NCBI GenBank assembly: GCA_022702545.1
Contig: JAHRBC010000002.1
Location: forward strand, 8,618,001-8,682,000
Direction of reading: 5' to 3'
Length of the DNA: 64,000 nucleotides
From: Phycomyces nitens
Lineage: Eukaryota > Mucoromycota > Mucoromycetes > Mucorales > Phycomycetaceae
Within the stretch, counting starts at the first letter, position 1. Every line of letters begins with the position of its first letter. Of this stretch, positions 47,818 through 59,035 are shown piece by piece. Made by a program: the position numbers and the translations under genes. Under the pieces are notes generated by a model. It was not told the DNA's origin and ran no database searches. It worked only from the letters and a program-made list of their open reading frames with translations.

Positions 47818-50800
47818 ATGTTTGCCATTCCCAATGCTAATGAAGTTGAATGCCGATGCTCGAAATGCGTATGCAATCCTGCTGGCTACATGATCACTGC
47901 CAAAAGAACTGCCAAGCGTCATGCTCAGAGTGACAAAGACAGAGAATTGGATAGAAATATCAATCGTAAATAAAATGGCAATTATATAGTGTGGGCTATA
48001 ATATTAATAATATTTTAAATAGTCTTGCCCATCCAACAAAGCAGTGTTGATGTGGACATGGAAGCAATTCAATTTGAAGAGGACATTGAATGTACATAGT
48101 ATTTTATTTTTTATACTCAATATATACTTTACTTATGCTCGGTTTTAATAGATGACAGTTACTCTAATGATGTACCATCATCCATGGAATATCCCGATGG
48201 GTTCTTACCTCTTTTGGCCGAAGATTTTCTTTTTGGAACAGATGAGCTCATTGAAGAATATTCATCTGAGCATGAATCGTCTGATGAAGATGCGGAGGAA
48301 GAAGAGGCCGAGCAAAGTGAAGGTCAGCAATAAACAAAAATGTTGATAGTACCTTTGAATAAAGAAAGATATTAATATTTAATTATCATTAATACTCACA
48401 GAGAGTTCAGCCAATCTTCCTGAAGATCCATGGCATAGATTGATAGCCATCTTCCTTGTCATGTTCATTTCTTCTTTTGTTGTTGATGAGGGTGCCGTGA
48501 TATTGATCTCTTTCATTAATGCAATCCTTGAGCACTATGGGGAAAGCTTCAGACTCCCAACGAGTATTCCCGGTTTAAAGAAGATGACTGGATACAGTGC
48601 TATGACAAGTGGTGTGTCAACATTTGTTGCATGCAGTGATTGTCACACTCTGTATAAAAGCAATAGTGAAGTACCTACTTGTTGTACTGGAAAGAAACTT
48701 GGCCGCCAGAACGAATGTGGAAACAGTTTGTTTAAGTCTGGAATTAGTAATGGATTGACTGCAAAGCGCACTTTTGTCTACAACTCGTTGAAAACAGCCT
48801 TGACAAAGCTTTTCAAGCAACCCAATTTTGAAACTGTCATCAACATGTGGAATCGTGGTCCAAAGGTTCCTGGCACCATGTTTGATGTATATGATGGAAA
48901 GATGTGGAAGGAGTTTGTGGATGAGGACGGCATGCAGTTTGTTGCCAGAGAGAGATCGTTGTTGTTGACTCTTAACATCGATTGGTTCCAGCCTTTTGAT
49001 GGGGTAACTTATTCTTGCGGTGCGATATATCTTACCATCAACAATTTGCCAAAAGACGAGCGCAATAAGATGGAAAACGTGATTCTCATTGGGCTTATGC
49101 CAGGTCCCAAAGAAGCAAGCACAGCCGAAATCAACAACTACCTGCGCCCCCTTGTTAATGAGCTCGAGGAGCTGTATACTGGTATCAGTATTGATACATA
49201 CAGTCGTTCTGGTGCTTTGGTTCGTGCTGCTCTCCTGATGGTTGCATGCGACATACCTGCTGCAAGAAAGACCTGTGGCTTCACTTCCCACAACAGCAGA
49301 AACGCATGTCATAAGTGCAATTGTCACTTTTTCTGTTTTGGAGGTGTGACTGTACAGAACAGTAATTTCTATTTTTTGACTTCGGCCTTTCTTTTCTCTT
49401 GTTGTACCTGTGAAGCACAGACCTCATTCCGATTATCCAAAAATGTTAAATCTATAATCTTATCGTTCTTAAAGGTGTATTACTAGATTTACTTTGCTTA
49501 ACCAAGATGACAAATTACCAGTCTCGCGTATCTACATCTACATTTTATCAATTTTATTCTACAATTTACTAGTATAAATATCCCAAAAACATCAATCAAT
49601 AAAACACATCTAAAGTCTACTCTATTTTTTCGGTTTAATATACTTCAAGGAAGATTCTGCTCTGCTCTTTGGCACTGATTGCACTGAGATTGAGAATCTG
49701 GAACGATACTACGAATTACTAGCTGTCGTCTGGATCAACTCGCTGAACCAAACATCGTACGTCACAAAGGGACTTCGATCGTTGACTATTCTGGGTTCAA
49801 CTCTTCAGAGTGGATTGGCCGTACAAAAGAGGAGAACTGCCAGCATGCCACCATGTAGAAAAATGCAAGAACTTTGGTGGAGAGAAAGCAGCTGGAAGTT
49901 GAGAATGGAGTGCGGTGGTCCGAACTTCACCGACTTGCCTATTTTGAACCAGTCAGGGCAACAATTGTGGACCCAATGCACAATCTTTTCCTTGGAACGG
50001 CCAAGCGCATGATGGAAAAGTGGATCCTGTGTGGTCATCTCGATGACAATGATCTTTGTGAGATGCAGGTTGAGGCAAACACTATCACATTGCCTTCGGA
50101 ATATGCCAGCCTCACCACCAAAATTGCAAAGGGATTTCCATTCATGAAGGCAGATGAATGGAAATCATGGTGCTTAATTTACTCGCCTGTTGTATTGAAG
50201 GGACGGCTAGAAGATGATCTGTTCGCCAACTGGATCGAGTTTGTTGATGCCTGCTGGTTATTGACAAAACCAACAATAACTGAAGAAGAGATTGAGCTTG
50301 CTCATGGTAGTCTGGAGAGATTCTGCGGTGGTTGTGAAGAATTGTATGAGCATGACGTCCTGTCTCCAAACATGCACCTTCACCTCCATTTAAAAGAGAC
50401 AATTAACGATTTCGGGCCTATTTATGGATATTGGCTGTTCAGCTTTGAACGATACAATGGACTTGTCAAAGGCTTCAACACCAATCGTAAAGCTGGTTTC
50501 AAAAAGACATACATGAATAAGTTCGTTCAAAGTGGTTCCAAAGGCAACTTTTACCAAGCTCATCTCGCCACCATCACCAGCCCAAGTCATCTTGCTCTGT
50601 ATAACAGACTGTCTCCCGCCACTGTGTTTGTGCCTCAGCAAAATAGGCTGTCAATCTTCTCTCTCCCTGCCTTTTTGGAATCAGCAATGAATCCAACAAA
50701 GCAAACGTTTGGCAATGAGCCCCTTCCGTCATCTGCCTTGCCATTGGTTTTGAAAGCACCAACAACGATGAGAAAACTTGAGTATGACTGCCTGCTGAAG

Positions 50801-51310
50801 TACTACAAGATGGAGTATGCCGATGACGATCTTTGCAGTGCAAAAAACATGATTAGAAATGCACACTTTGTCAATGACAGGATCCAGAAGTTTACCTCGA
50901 TAAATCTTCTTGGACAAGTCTATAAAGGCAGTGAGGGGGCAAACACAAGAGGTTCATACATCCAGGCAATGTATATTGAGAAAAATGGTGATTCTGGGGA
51001 GATATACGCTGGTCATATTAAATATCTTTTTGTCCACAATTTTTTGCCAACCCCTACTCCTGCCAACTTTCTTGCACGCCTTAATCCCCAGCATGTTTTT
51101 GCTTTTGTTGAGTGGTATGAAATCCCTTACTATCAACCAAGAATCAACCAGGGTATTGAGCTGTATAAGCCAACTTTCCAAAAGTATAACTACGATAACA
51201 TTTTGCCTGTACATCGTATCCTTTCACCAATTGCAATCGGCAATCAAGCTTCTGGTCGTGGCGCAGCCAAAGTTCTTGTCATTCCCTTGCCTAGAAATCT
51301 TTATGCTTAG
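47818..51310 (+). pseudogene. E5 Tnp2-type transposase split by a solo LTR
   Basis: Exons: 47818-47965 (MFAIPNANEVECRCSKC), 48023-48091, 48152-48322 (acidic, ending EEEEAEQSE) and 48402 onward, phases matching E4. The main exon is open to the LTR at 49345 (NIDWFQPFDG, GLMPGPKEASTAE, CHKCNCHF) and resumes at 49767 with GTSIVDYSGF, so the LTR split a good frame. TAG at 49856-49858 stands where relatives have TGG. From 49874 the frame is open to the stop at 51310: IVDPMHNLFLGTAKR, SFERYNG, and the conserved end IPLPRNLYA. Only the LTR and one nonsense change disable an otherwise full-length gene, so it decayed recently. Confidence 0.9.
49345..49766. mobile_element. Solo LTR of a third family (422 bp) inside E5
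   Basis: It starts TGTGACTGTACAG and ends CGTACGTCACA, so the outer 6 bp (TGTGAC/GTCACA) are perfectly inverted. It contains TATAAATATCC and then AATAAAACAC about 25 bp later, as expected for promoter and polyadenylation signals. Flanks are GGAGG and AAGGG, an imperfect duplication, but excision fits the transposase frame (the protein reads CFGGTSIVD across the site). The strand was not assigned with certainty. Confidence 0.7.
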
Positions 51311-51432
51311 ACTTCTTTTTCTTTTTTATTATTATTATTATTATCTTTCACTATCTTATATAAAACATACAATACTTGTGTATTCAAAACAATATTAATG
51401 AAAGTATAGGAATGAGAGATGCAAGTGATTGT

Positions 51433-52618
51433 TTATTCACGTTTTGTCCACATGGGCATTTTGGCTACTAAGCCACGAGGAATTGCTTTTGATATAACTA
51501 TGTGATGGCAAGCCTTCAGCTGGCCTGCTCTCTTTCCCAAATCACTTATTGCAAGAGTATCAAGAAAGTCAAAGAACTCATTCAACTATCCAAATATTTT
51601 CTTTGTTAAGCATATAATAAAAGTGGAAATATATGTTATAGCTACCTCATCACTTCGCCAGCTTGGGCGAAGCACTGTTACAGTTGTGTCTGTATCACTT
51701 TCGTCATCAGACATGACATCTCTATAAAAGATGCCACTGTAGTCTCTCCCAAACTTTTCGATGGAGGCGGCCTTGTGTTTGGCAAATGTTCTCTTCCATC
51801 TCTTGAAGAGCTAAAAAATATAATGATAAATATATTTATGTTTCTCTTATTTTTTATAGAGCCACCTACGTCTGTCTTGTGATTGCCTCTTCTGTTTGCC
51901 TCTTTTTTTGCTAGTTTGCCTTCCAACGAGAGCTTGCTGTTGGCCATGCAGTTGTAATAGTTGTTAACTATCATACCACATAGTTCTTTTGTCGGAACAA
52001 AAGCAGACTCACTCTGGCCACGCAGATACACCAACAAGTCATCTGCCACACCCTTGTTGACCTCATCAGACAACCCAACACTGACATCCCAAGTCATCTT
52101 TGCGTCATTCTCACTTATTTTTTGGGGATCATCAGTGTTGAGATTCATGTTTCTGAGGCAATCACGAATGAGTTTCTAGTTTATATTGATTAATAATGAT
52201 TCAAGCAGTGTTTACTTTTAATATTTACCGAGATCTTTGGGTTTCTGCTGTTGCCAACAACATCTCGCAGTTGGATCTCAAAATGACCACTCTGGATAGC
52301 CTGTGGACCGGCCAACTGAGGAGCTTCTTGTCTCTTCATTGCATCGAAGACAAGACTATCCACGGAAGTCATCATCTTGCTTCTACTATCCTTGAGTGTG
52401 CCGACATCATTGCACATGGTTGTCATTTTTTTATCCAAGGTGGACAAGAGGTTGACTATGTTATCAAATTCCTCTCTGGAAACTCCAACAACATCTTGTC
52501 TAGGAGCAAGAGAAGGACGAACAGGTCCTACACGGCCATTGGTGACAGTATTGATCAATGGTCTGGACATTGATCCATTTGCAGATGCATTTCTGGCGGT
52601 ATTGATTCTTGGTGCCAT
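51433..52618 (-). CDS. E5 tnpA-like companion gene, four exons, intact
   Basis: Exons 52618-52229, 52175-51870, 51810-51646 and 51585-51433 join with all introns between codons to give about 337 residues ending KMPMWTKRE. Exon 2 is again exactly 306 nt. Exon 1 (MAPRINTARNASANGSMSRP) has a heptad-like stretch EEFDNIVNLLSTLDKKMTTM that may form a coiled coil. Exon 3 has VMSDDESDTDT and LRPSWRSDE. It converges with the E5 transposase, whose stop is 120 bp away. The gene is intact although its partner transposase is broken. Confidence 0.88.
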
Positions 52619-52639
52619 TTTCTTAATTATTCAATAAAT

Positions 52640-53474
52640 AAATCAGCATATATAATGTATTTTGATAGCCCATTATGAACTTACATGATAAAGAAGATGA
52701 TGGTTAGCTTTATTGAAAGAGTAAAGAAGTATATATAGATATTAATAAGAATATAAGAGACTCTATTATATGTTGTCTATAAACCATGACAGAGTCAAAT
52801 TCCTATTAATATATAGACCAAAACCTTTTTCTTGGACACTTTCAATGTATAATTAACATGACTCTCCGATTTCAAAGCAAGAGAGAATGACCATGCGTAT
52901 TTCAGGGGGCATAGATATTTTAATAATTATTTTTATTTTCTATTCTTTTATTCCTTTTCTGCTCTTTAACACTATGTAAGTATATCACCTAAAATTCTCA
53001 CATCTTACATTATATACACATAGGGTACCAAACATCAGATTTCTTTTATACAAAAGGTAATTACTATCAATCATATTCTTTACACAGTCATGTCTCTTAT
53101 CATAATATTTTCAAATAGCTGCAACTTGCCATGATATCATTTTATAATCCATGTTTGTCAAAAAAGTTATTATTGCACCCATGTATGTATTTCTTCCTTT
53201 CTTTACTTTCTCATTTATAAAAAAGACATTGCTCTAACATGATTGCAGTTTACATTGTATACTCTTAGTAAACCAAATATCCATTTATTCAACTGCCAAA
53301 GGTATGTATTTTGAACTATTTCTCTTGTTAAAAATATTTTTCTAATATTAATTATAGTATATCCATGCCCAAATGTATCCATTATTACAAGCATATGAAT
53401 ATATATTGGCTTGTTTATATCAGTATACTCTTGTTTCTTTCATTTAATGAAATACCCAATTGCCAAGTAAGTAC
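52640..53474 (+). other. E5 outer region with at least four consecutive intron-like segments
   Basis: On the plus strand, pointing to the terminus, there are well-formed intron candidates at 52976-53023 (GTAAGTATAT...CACATAG), 53057-53118 (GTAATT...AAATAG), 53183-53248 (GTATGTAT...CTAACATGATTGCAG) and 53302-53357 (GTATGTAT...ATTATAG), separated by segments of 33, 64 and 53 nt. There is no continuing protein frame. F2 begins just after another possible donor (AAGTAAGTAC). This repeats the arrangement seen in E3 and E3b. Confidence 0.7.
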
Positions 53475-53927
53475 CACTACGGCGGAAAGACCGGTAGCTG
53501 TGCCGAAAATGGTAGCATAACTACCGTTTTTTATGATTTTAGAGCACTTTATCTCCGCAGATTGTGGTTGAAAGGTAATGTCATCGATCCTGAATCATAA
53601 AAGTCGCATGGAATGTCTTTTCATCAGGCAATGAGGTAGTTGTAGTACCATAGAAAGGGCTCGTAAGTTTTTAGACAACGTTGTTTATTGAAATGAGGAT
53701 TTTATTTGGTGTTAAAGATGTTGCGCATTTTTGAGAAAAATAATTTTTCGCCTGTGTGAACAAAACGGTAGCATAACTACCGTTTTTTTGAAACAATTTT
53801 TTGTTTTTGATATTATTAGCCATTTTATTTTATTTTATATGATATTAATATTTATTAGAGCACTTTATCTCCGCAGATTGTGGTTGAAAGGTAATGTCAT
53901 CGATCCCGATTCATAAAAGTTGCATGG

Positions 53928-54205
53928 TGAGGTAGATTAGGGTTTTTAGGGAACTAGTAGATACTGTGAGAGTGTTATTTATTAAAGAAAGAATATTATG
54001 GTGGTTTATATACTTATTATTCTAATTCCCTTTTAATGTAACGTCTATTGTGTAATGGTCGGTTATAACTGTTGAAGTGTGAAGTGTACGTGTGCCTGGT
54101 GTGTAACTGCTCCTGAGATGTTAACCTGCCAGGGTCATTAGCAAAGAGGAACCGGAGATCGGTTGTGGAGTCTGTATTTCACTCAGCTGTGGTGTGTATA
54201 CCACA
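53928..54205 (-). repeat. 3' LTR of the intact Gypsy element
   Basis: 278 bp, seemingly identical to the other LTR. On the coding strand it has TATATAAACCACC, a likely promoter, followed by TTTAATAAATAACAC, a likely polyadenylation signal. Confidence 0.95.
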
Positions 54206-54270
54206 TTACCCCCTTCAAGGTTGAATAACCGTTTCGCAGAGGTTGAGATACTTTGACTGAAAGGACCGTG

Positions 54271-57200
54271 TTAGCGTCTTGTGCGTTTGCTTTGGCGTGT
54301 AGGTGTATGCTGCGTGTTGCGGCGCTTGCTAATGTACGTTGCATTGACTGTGCGTGTCTGATTTAATAGTGTCTTGTCTGTTGGTGTTGCACCAAGTCGA
54401 TCCCAATAATCCGCGATAGGTTTAGGGCTGCTAAAGGATTCTGGGTCTTGCCATGTGTCATCCTTTTCTTCATAGCCTTCCCATCTAACTCTATATTCAT
54501 ATTTTCCTTTTGATAGTTCTCTGTGAGCTACGACTGCTCTGACTGTAAAGTACTCTTTGCCGATTTTCTGGACTTCCTCGAGTGAGACGAGTTTGTCCTG
54601 TGAGATTAATTTGAGTTGTGACGGTGGATATTCTCTGGGCATCAGCAGTCCTTGTTCATCCATGAGGACGTAAGAACCTCCCTGTTTCTCTCTGACTACA
54701 GTGTATGGACCTTGGTATGCTGGTTCCAATTTTCCGTGTTGCAGTTCTTTAATCATTACTTGGCTGTTAGCGGGGAATTGTATCATCCTGTACTTATTGT
54801 CAAACTTGCCCTTTTGTGCATTAGTCATTGCTTTTGCTCTTTCAGCGATTGCCGGAAATACAATGTCTGCCATGTCTTTGATGCGTCGTTGTAATTCATC
54901 TTCTGTGAGCGATGGAACTGCTGGATCATTGGTGTAGCTTTTAAAACCGTTCATTGTCCTGGCGAACATGAGGTTGTAAGGCGCCGTTCCATTACGCTTT
55001 GTCACTTTGGCATTCATTGCTAGTTGTATACTAGGCACATAGAGGTCCCAGTCTCGAGTCGCTCCTTGTATGCATTTCTTTATAGCATTCGTTGATATCT
55101 GTACCCAGCGTTCGGCGACGCCGTTTGCTCTAGGGTGATAGGGCGTAGCTAATCTGTGGTCAAATCCAGATGCTTCAGCTAGTTTCTTCATAAGTGAGTT
55201 GACGAACTCTTTGCCATTGTCTGATTGTAGGTATCTAGGGAATCCGAAATTACAAAAGACGTTGATTACAGTGTTCACTACGGTGTCCTGTGTCTTATCA
55301 GGTATTGCACGTAATACACAAAATCTTGTGCAAATGTCTACCATTACGAGTAAATAGTTGTTATTGTTGTGAGAGGTCGTGAAAGGGCCTGCGAGGTCGA
55401 TAGCCCAATGGTCGCATGGTAAGTATGCATGAATTGGTCTTAGAGGGTGATAGCCTTTCTTCGCTATGTTATACTTTTGGCACTCTATACAGCTTTGTAC
55501 TACCTTGACGGCGTCTCTATGTATGTTTGTCCAGTGTATACCTTCATTATGAAGTGAGTTTGTTATGGCGTCTGCTCCAAAGTGTCCGAAAGCATGTGCT
55601 TTGGTGAGAAGGTCTTCTCTTTCGTTATCCGGTGGTGTTAACATTTCATCGTAGTTCTTGTTGACTAGAGTTTGTTGTCTGTTAATGACTATTTTTCGTC
55701 CGTTGAGAGTTTCTGCGGAGTCATTACCCCCTTCCAGCTCTTTATCCGTAGGAAAAAGGCGTGATAATTGGTCGGGTAGGATGTTGCTGAGACCAGGTAG
55801 ATGGAGTACCTCAAATGTATATTCGAGTATAGTGTCGAGCCAGTTTATCATCATAGCATTGGCGATTTTTTGTGTATGAATATATGTGAGCGCTTTGTGA
55901 TCTGTATACAGGGTGAATGGGTTACCCCAGAGATATTTGTGAAATTTGTTTAGTGCGTATATGACTGCCAGCAACTCGCGTTTGGTTGTAGAATAGTTTC
56001 GTTCACTCTTGGATAAGGCGCGTGCCATGAATCCGATGTGTCTTGTCTCTCCATTGATGACTTGGTAGAGTACGGCACCTATGCCTACGTTGGAAGCATC
56101 AGTGGCCACACTGAAAGGGTATTTCAAGTTTGGGTAACACAGGATTGGTAATTTGAGTAATATAGCCTTGAGGCTTGTGAAACTATTGATGTGTTTGTCA
56201 TTCCATATATGTTCGAGAGAACCTTCATTGCGAAGTTGGTCCAGTGGTGCCGTGAGTTGGGCTACGTTAGGGATATGTTCTCTGAAGTAGTTTATGACGC
56301 CCAGGAAGCGTTGTATGTCTTTTCCGGTTGACGGAAGTGGCCATTCTTGTATGTTGCTTACCTTGCGTGTGTCTAATGATATACCTTTCTCTGATACGCA
56401 GAAGCCTAGTAGAAAGACCGCTCTTTGTGCGAAATGGCACTTCTTTGGATTTAATATGAGGTTGACTTTAGTGAGTTGACTTATTGCTGCGTTAACATGC
56501 TTTGCATGCTCTTCCATGTTATGTGAAAACACGACAATATCATCCACGAAGGTGGTGACAAATGGCATGTCTTGAAAGACGATGTTCATCACTCGTTGGA
56601 ACTTAGATGAGATGGGCTTTAATCCGAAAGGACAACCGCGGAACATATACTGTCTTCCTTTAAAGGTAAATGCTGTCTTTGGTCTATCTGGCTTGTATAC
56701 TTCGAAGCGGTGGAAGGCACTTGTCAAGTCCAGTGTCGTGAATATCACTGCGTCTTTGAGTGTGTGGAAGATGTCCCTTATGAGAGGTAAAGGGTATCGA
56801 TCTTCTTTGAGGAGTTTGTTGATATGTCTAGGGTCGAGACATGGTCTTCGGTCAGTATAGTTTCCGAACATATCTTTTTTCGGAGCTAGTGTAATTGGGC
56901 TGTTCCAAGCTGTATCGTTGGATGCTACTTCAATTGTACCATCAGCTAACCAAGTGTTCACAGTTTCTTGTATTCTTGATTCATATACTATAGGTAGAGG
57001 GTATTGCCGTCTGTAAGATGTAACTCCCTCTGGAGTGTCGATATGAATGACTGATTCAGGTATTGTGCAAAATGATGTTTTGGGAATAAGTTTGTTTTCT
57101 TCTATCGACGCTTCAATCGCTCTCATAAACTGTTTGTATTCATCGGTTGTACCTGCAGGGGAATTATTAGGTTCTGGAACATCGTTGGGTATGTCTTTTT

Positions 57201-58995
57201 GTTTAGAGTTGACATGTTGATCGTCCCACGTAGTGGCTAGGTTTGTGATGGCCATACCCAGTTTTTGCATTAAGTCTGTGCCAATACTTATCTGGGTATC
57301 CAAGGATAAACTCATGACGATAAAGCTGTGCTGAATTGTTTTGTTATTATATGATAGTGTGACATTGTCTATTGTTCCTAAATGTTCTACTACACTGCCT
57401 TGGGAGGCTAAATATATTTTTTGATGTAAAATCTTTTTATTTGCACGAAGAGAGAGTGATTGCATTAAATGCGGCAAGATGAAGGAGGCGTTGGCTCCAG
57501 AGTCCACCAGGGCCCAGACACGTCTACTCTGTACAAGTATAGGAACATATAGTGAGCCATCGATAGAAGAAGGCGGTTTGTTGTCATTATTATTGTTACT
57601 ATTATTATGTGAAAGGTGTTTTTTACCTTGTGCTTGGAGGTTCAGCTGGCTGAGGTCCACGTCAATGTTGTCATTGGCTGGTTCATTGACGTGGGCCATG
57701 CGGGCGCTACGGTTGGCAAAGACCGGGGTCTTGTTCTTTGCCAAGTGGTATTCTTGGCACTTATGCCCGGGGACATAAGGTGCCTTGTGGCAAAAGCGGC
57801 ACAGTGTTGGTGCTCTTGGGGCACTTACCGGTGTGGAGAACTTGTTCTCTTTAGGAACCAAGTTTCTCAGTACCTGACACTCCTGTAAGGAGTGTCGTCC
57901 CTTGGGGTGGACTGGGCAGGACCCATTGGTGGTGGCACGTCCGACCCGGGGAGAAACCTTGCCCTTCTTGAAGGAGTCCTGGTCCTCGTGGTGGTGGTGG
58001 TGGTCTTCTTGTTGGCGCTTGCTGCCAGTAGCCCAGCGTTCCTCTTGAGGTCTGACCTCGTTTTCTTCGCCACAGGTGGCTATCACCAACGGGATGACCT
58101 GGTTGATATCCTTTGGCGTGGTCAGGCCAAAGTGTTGGGCAATAGTTTGCCAGGCCTTCTCTCTGACCGTCTTTGTCAACGAGGTGACAAAGAGCCAAAC
58201 CAGTTCTTCACCGTTGGGCAGTGCTGCGGCGTGGGCAGCCTCTTGGTACTTGCTGGCGTACCCACGGATCTGCTCTCTTGGCCCTTGGGTGAGAGCTCTC
58301 ATCTCCTGTCTCTTCATCCACAGATGGTAAGGGTTACCATGTTCTTGTTCCATCTGTCGACGGAATTCGCCCCAGGTGTACCCCTTTCCGGCCTTGGTGT
58401 ACTGGAACGAGATTCTCTGGCTTTCGTCACAGGTGAGCCAGAAGAGACGTTCCCAGTGCTTGTCGAATGTCAAGTTGTGGGCACGGAGCTGCACCTCAAA
58501 TTCGTTCAAGAACGACCGAATGGACTCATGTACCATCTTGCTTGGCTGCCGGATGGGTCCACCTTGGAGCTGGAAGGCTGGCAGGTTGGGGGGAACGAAC
58601 GAGTCAAGCTTGTTGGCGTGGTCCCTGCCTTCCTTCTTCTTATGGATCTTCTCCAAGACCTCTGCTGCCGAGGCGTCGGCCAGCACTTCCTGGGCGGACA
58701 GGAAGGCTTTCCAGCGCACCATCGTATTGTCGACGGCAGCTTGGGCCAGGGCGACTTCTTCAGGAGAAGCGCTGGGGTTAGCCAGAACCTTCATCAGGTC
58801 GGCCGATGCGTTCTTGCGACGCTTGTCTAGGTCGGCTCCAATTGCCATGGTGTCAATGGCTACGGGCTCCTCGGTGATGTCGATGATTTCACCCATGACT
58901 TGGTCTTCACCGATGTGCTGGTGTACATCACTGATGTCGGTCTGGATGCTCTCGTTCGAGCTGGTAATGGAAGCGTTTGCGATATAATCGGACAT
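54271..58995 (-). CDS. Gag-Pol polyprotein of the Gypsy chromovirus, 1,574 aa, intact
   Basis: One frame encodes all domains. Gag covers about 1-390 (retrotransposon-gag segment around 150-290), with a CCHC-like knuckle at about 399-413 (CRFCHKAPYVPGHKC). The aspartic protease motif DSGA is at about 498-501. Reverse transcriptase is about 660-850 with catalytic FVDD at 816-819. RNase H is about 960-1045 (VATDASN, YTDHKALTY). The integrase zinc domain is about 1136-1173 (HAFGHFG...CIECQKY), with integrase core acids in AIDLAGPF, QSDNGKEF and NGVAERW. A chromodomain lies at about 1485-1535 (YRVRWEGYEEKDDTW). This is a chromovirus; its chromodomain is expected to guide integration to particular chromatin, which fits insertion into transposon-rich DNA. 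The start ATG at 58995 lies 41 nt after the 5' LTR. No frame break was seen. Confidence 0.97.
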   Translation of the reverse strand: MSDYIANASITSSNESIQTDISDVHQHIGEDQVMGEIIDITEEPVAIDTMAIGADLDKRRKNASADLMKVLANPSASPEEVALAQAAVDNTMVRWKAFLSAQEVLADASAAEVLEKIHKKKEGRDHANKLDSFVPPNLPAFQLQGGPIRQPSKMVHESIRSFLNEFEVQLRAHNLTFDKHWERLFWLTCDESQRISFQYTKAGKGYTWGEFRRQMEQEHGNPYHLWMKRQEMRALTQGPREQIRGYASKYQEAAHAAALPNGEELVWLFVTSLTKTVREKAWQTIAQHFGLTTPKDINQVIPLVIATCGEENEVRPQEERWATGSKRQQEDHHHHHEDQDSFKKGKVSPRVGRATTNGSCPVHPKGRHSLQECQVLRNLVPKENKFSTPVSAPRAPTLCRFCHKAPYVPGHKCQEYHLAKNKTPVFANRSARMAHVNEPANDNIDVDLSQLNLQAQGKKHLSHNNSNNNNDNKPPSSIDGSLYVPILVQSRRVWALVDSGANASFILPHLMQSLSLRANKKILHQKIYLASQGSVVEHLGTIDNVTLSYNNKTIQHSFIVMSLSLDTQISIGTDLMQKLGMAITNLATTWDDQHVNSKQKDIPNDVPEPNNSPAGTTDEYKQFMRAIEASIEENKLIPKTSFCTIPESVIHIDTPEGVTSYRRQYPLPIVYESRIQETVNTWLADGTIEVASNDTAWNSPITLAPKKDMFGNYTDRRPCLDPRHINKLLKEDRYPLPLIRDIFHTLKDAVIFTTLDLTSAFHRFEVYKPDRPKTAFTFKGRQYMFRGCPFGLKPISSKFQRVMNIVFQDMPFVTTFVDDIVVFSHNMEEHAKHVNAAISQLTKVNLILNPKKCHFAQRAVFLLGFCVSEKGISLDTRKVSNIQEWPLPSTGKDIQRFLGVINYFREHIPNVAQLTAPLDQLRNEGSLEHIWNDKHINSFTSLKAILLKLPILCYPNLKYPFSVATDASNVGIGAVLYQVINGETRHIGFMARALSKSERNYSTTKRELLAVIYALNKFHKYLWGNPFTLYTDHKALTYIHTQKIANAMMINWLDTILEYTFEVLHLPGLSNILPDQLSRLFPTDKELEGGNDSAETLNGRKIVINRQQTLVNKNYDEMLTPPDNEREDLLTKAHAFGHFGADAITNSLHNEGIHWTNIHRDAVKVVQSCIECQKYNIAKKGYHPLRPIHAYLPCDHWAIDLAGPFTTSHNNNNYLLVMVDICTRFCVLRAIPDKTQDTVVNTVINVFCNFGFPRYLQSDNGKEFVNSLMKKLAEASGFDHRLATPYHPRANGVAERWVQISTNAIKKCIQGATRDWDLYVPSIQLAMNAKVTKRNGTAPYNLMFARTMNGFKSYTNDPAVPSLTEDELQRRIKDMADIVFPAIAERAKAMTNAQKGKFDNKYRMIQFPANSQVMIKELQHGKLEPAYQGPYTVVREKQGGSYVLMDEQGLLMPREYPPSQLKLISQDKLVSLEEVQKIGKEYFTVRAVVAHRELSKGKYEYRVRWEGYEEKDDTWQDPESFSSPKPIADYWDRLGATPTDKTLLNQTRTVNATYISKRRNTQHTPTRQSKRTRR

Positions 58996-59035
58996 AGTTG
59001 AAAGAATTATAAAAAATACAATTCACAGTAAAAAA

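Larger units (their letters stand above)
47582..53474. mobile_element. E5: E-type CACTA element, right end outside the visible part
   Basis: CACTGCAAAAATGGTGTTA starts at 47582 inside F3 (left flank TTA). It contains the Tnp2 gene (47818-51310), a solo LTR (49345-49766), an intact tnpA-like gene (52618-51433) and a splice-rich outer region from 52640. F2 starts at 53475 before any E5 right terminus is reached, so the end of E5 should lie beyond F2, outside the window. Confidence 0.85.

Noticed and set aside
57892..58830. 312-codon plus-strand frame in the Gypsy element
   Set aside because: It is antisense to the Gag region of the intact polyprotein, which has all expected domains.
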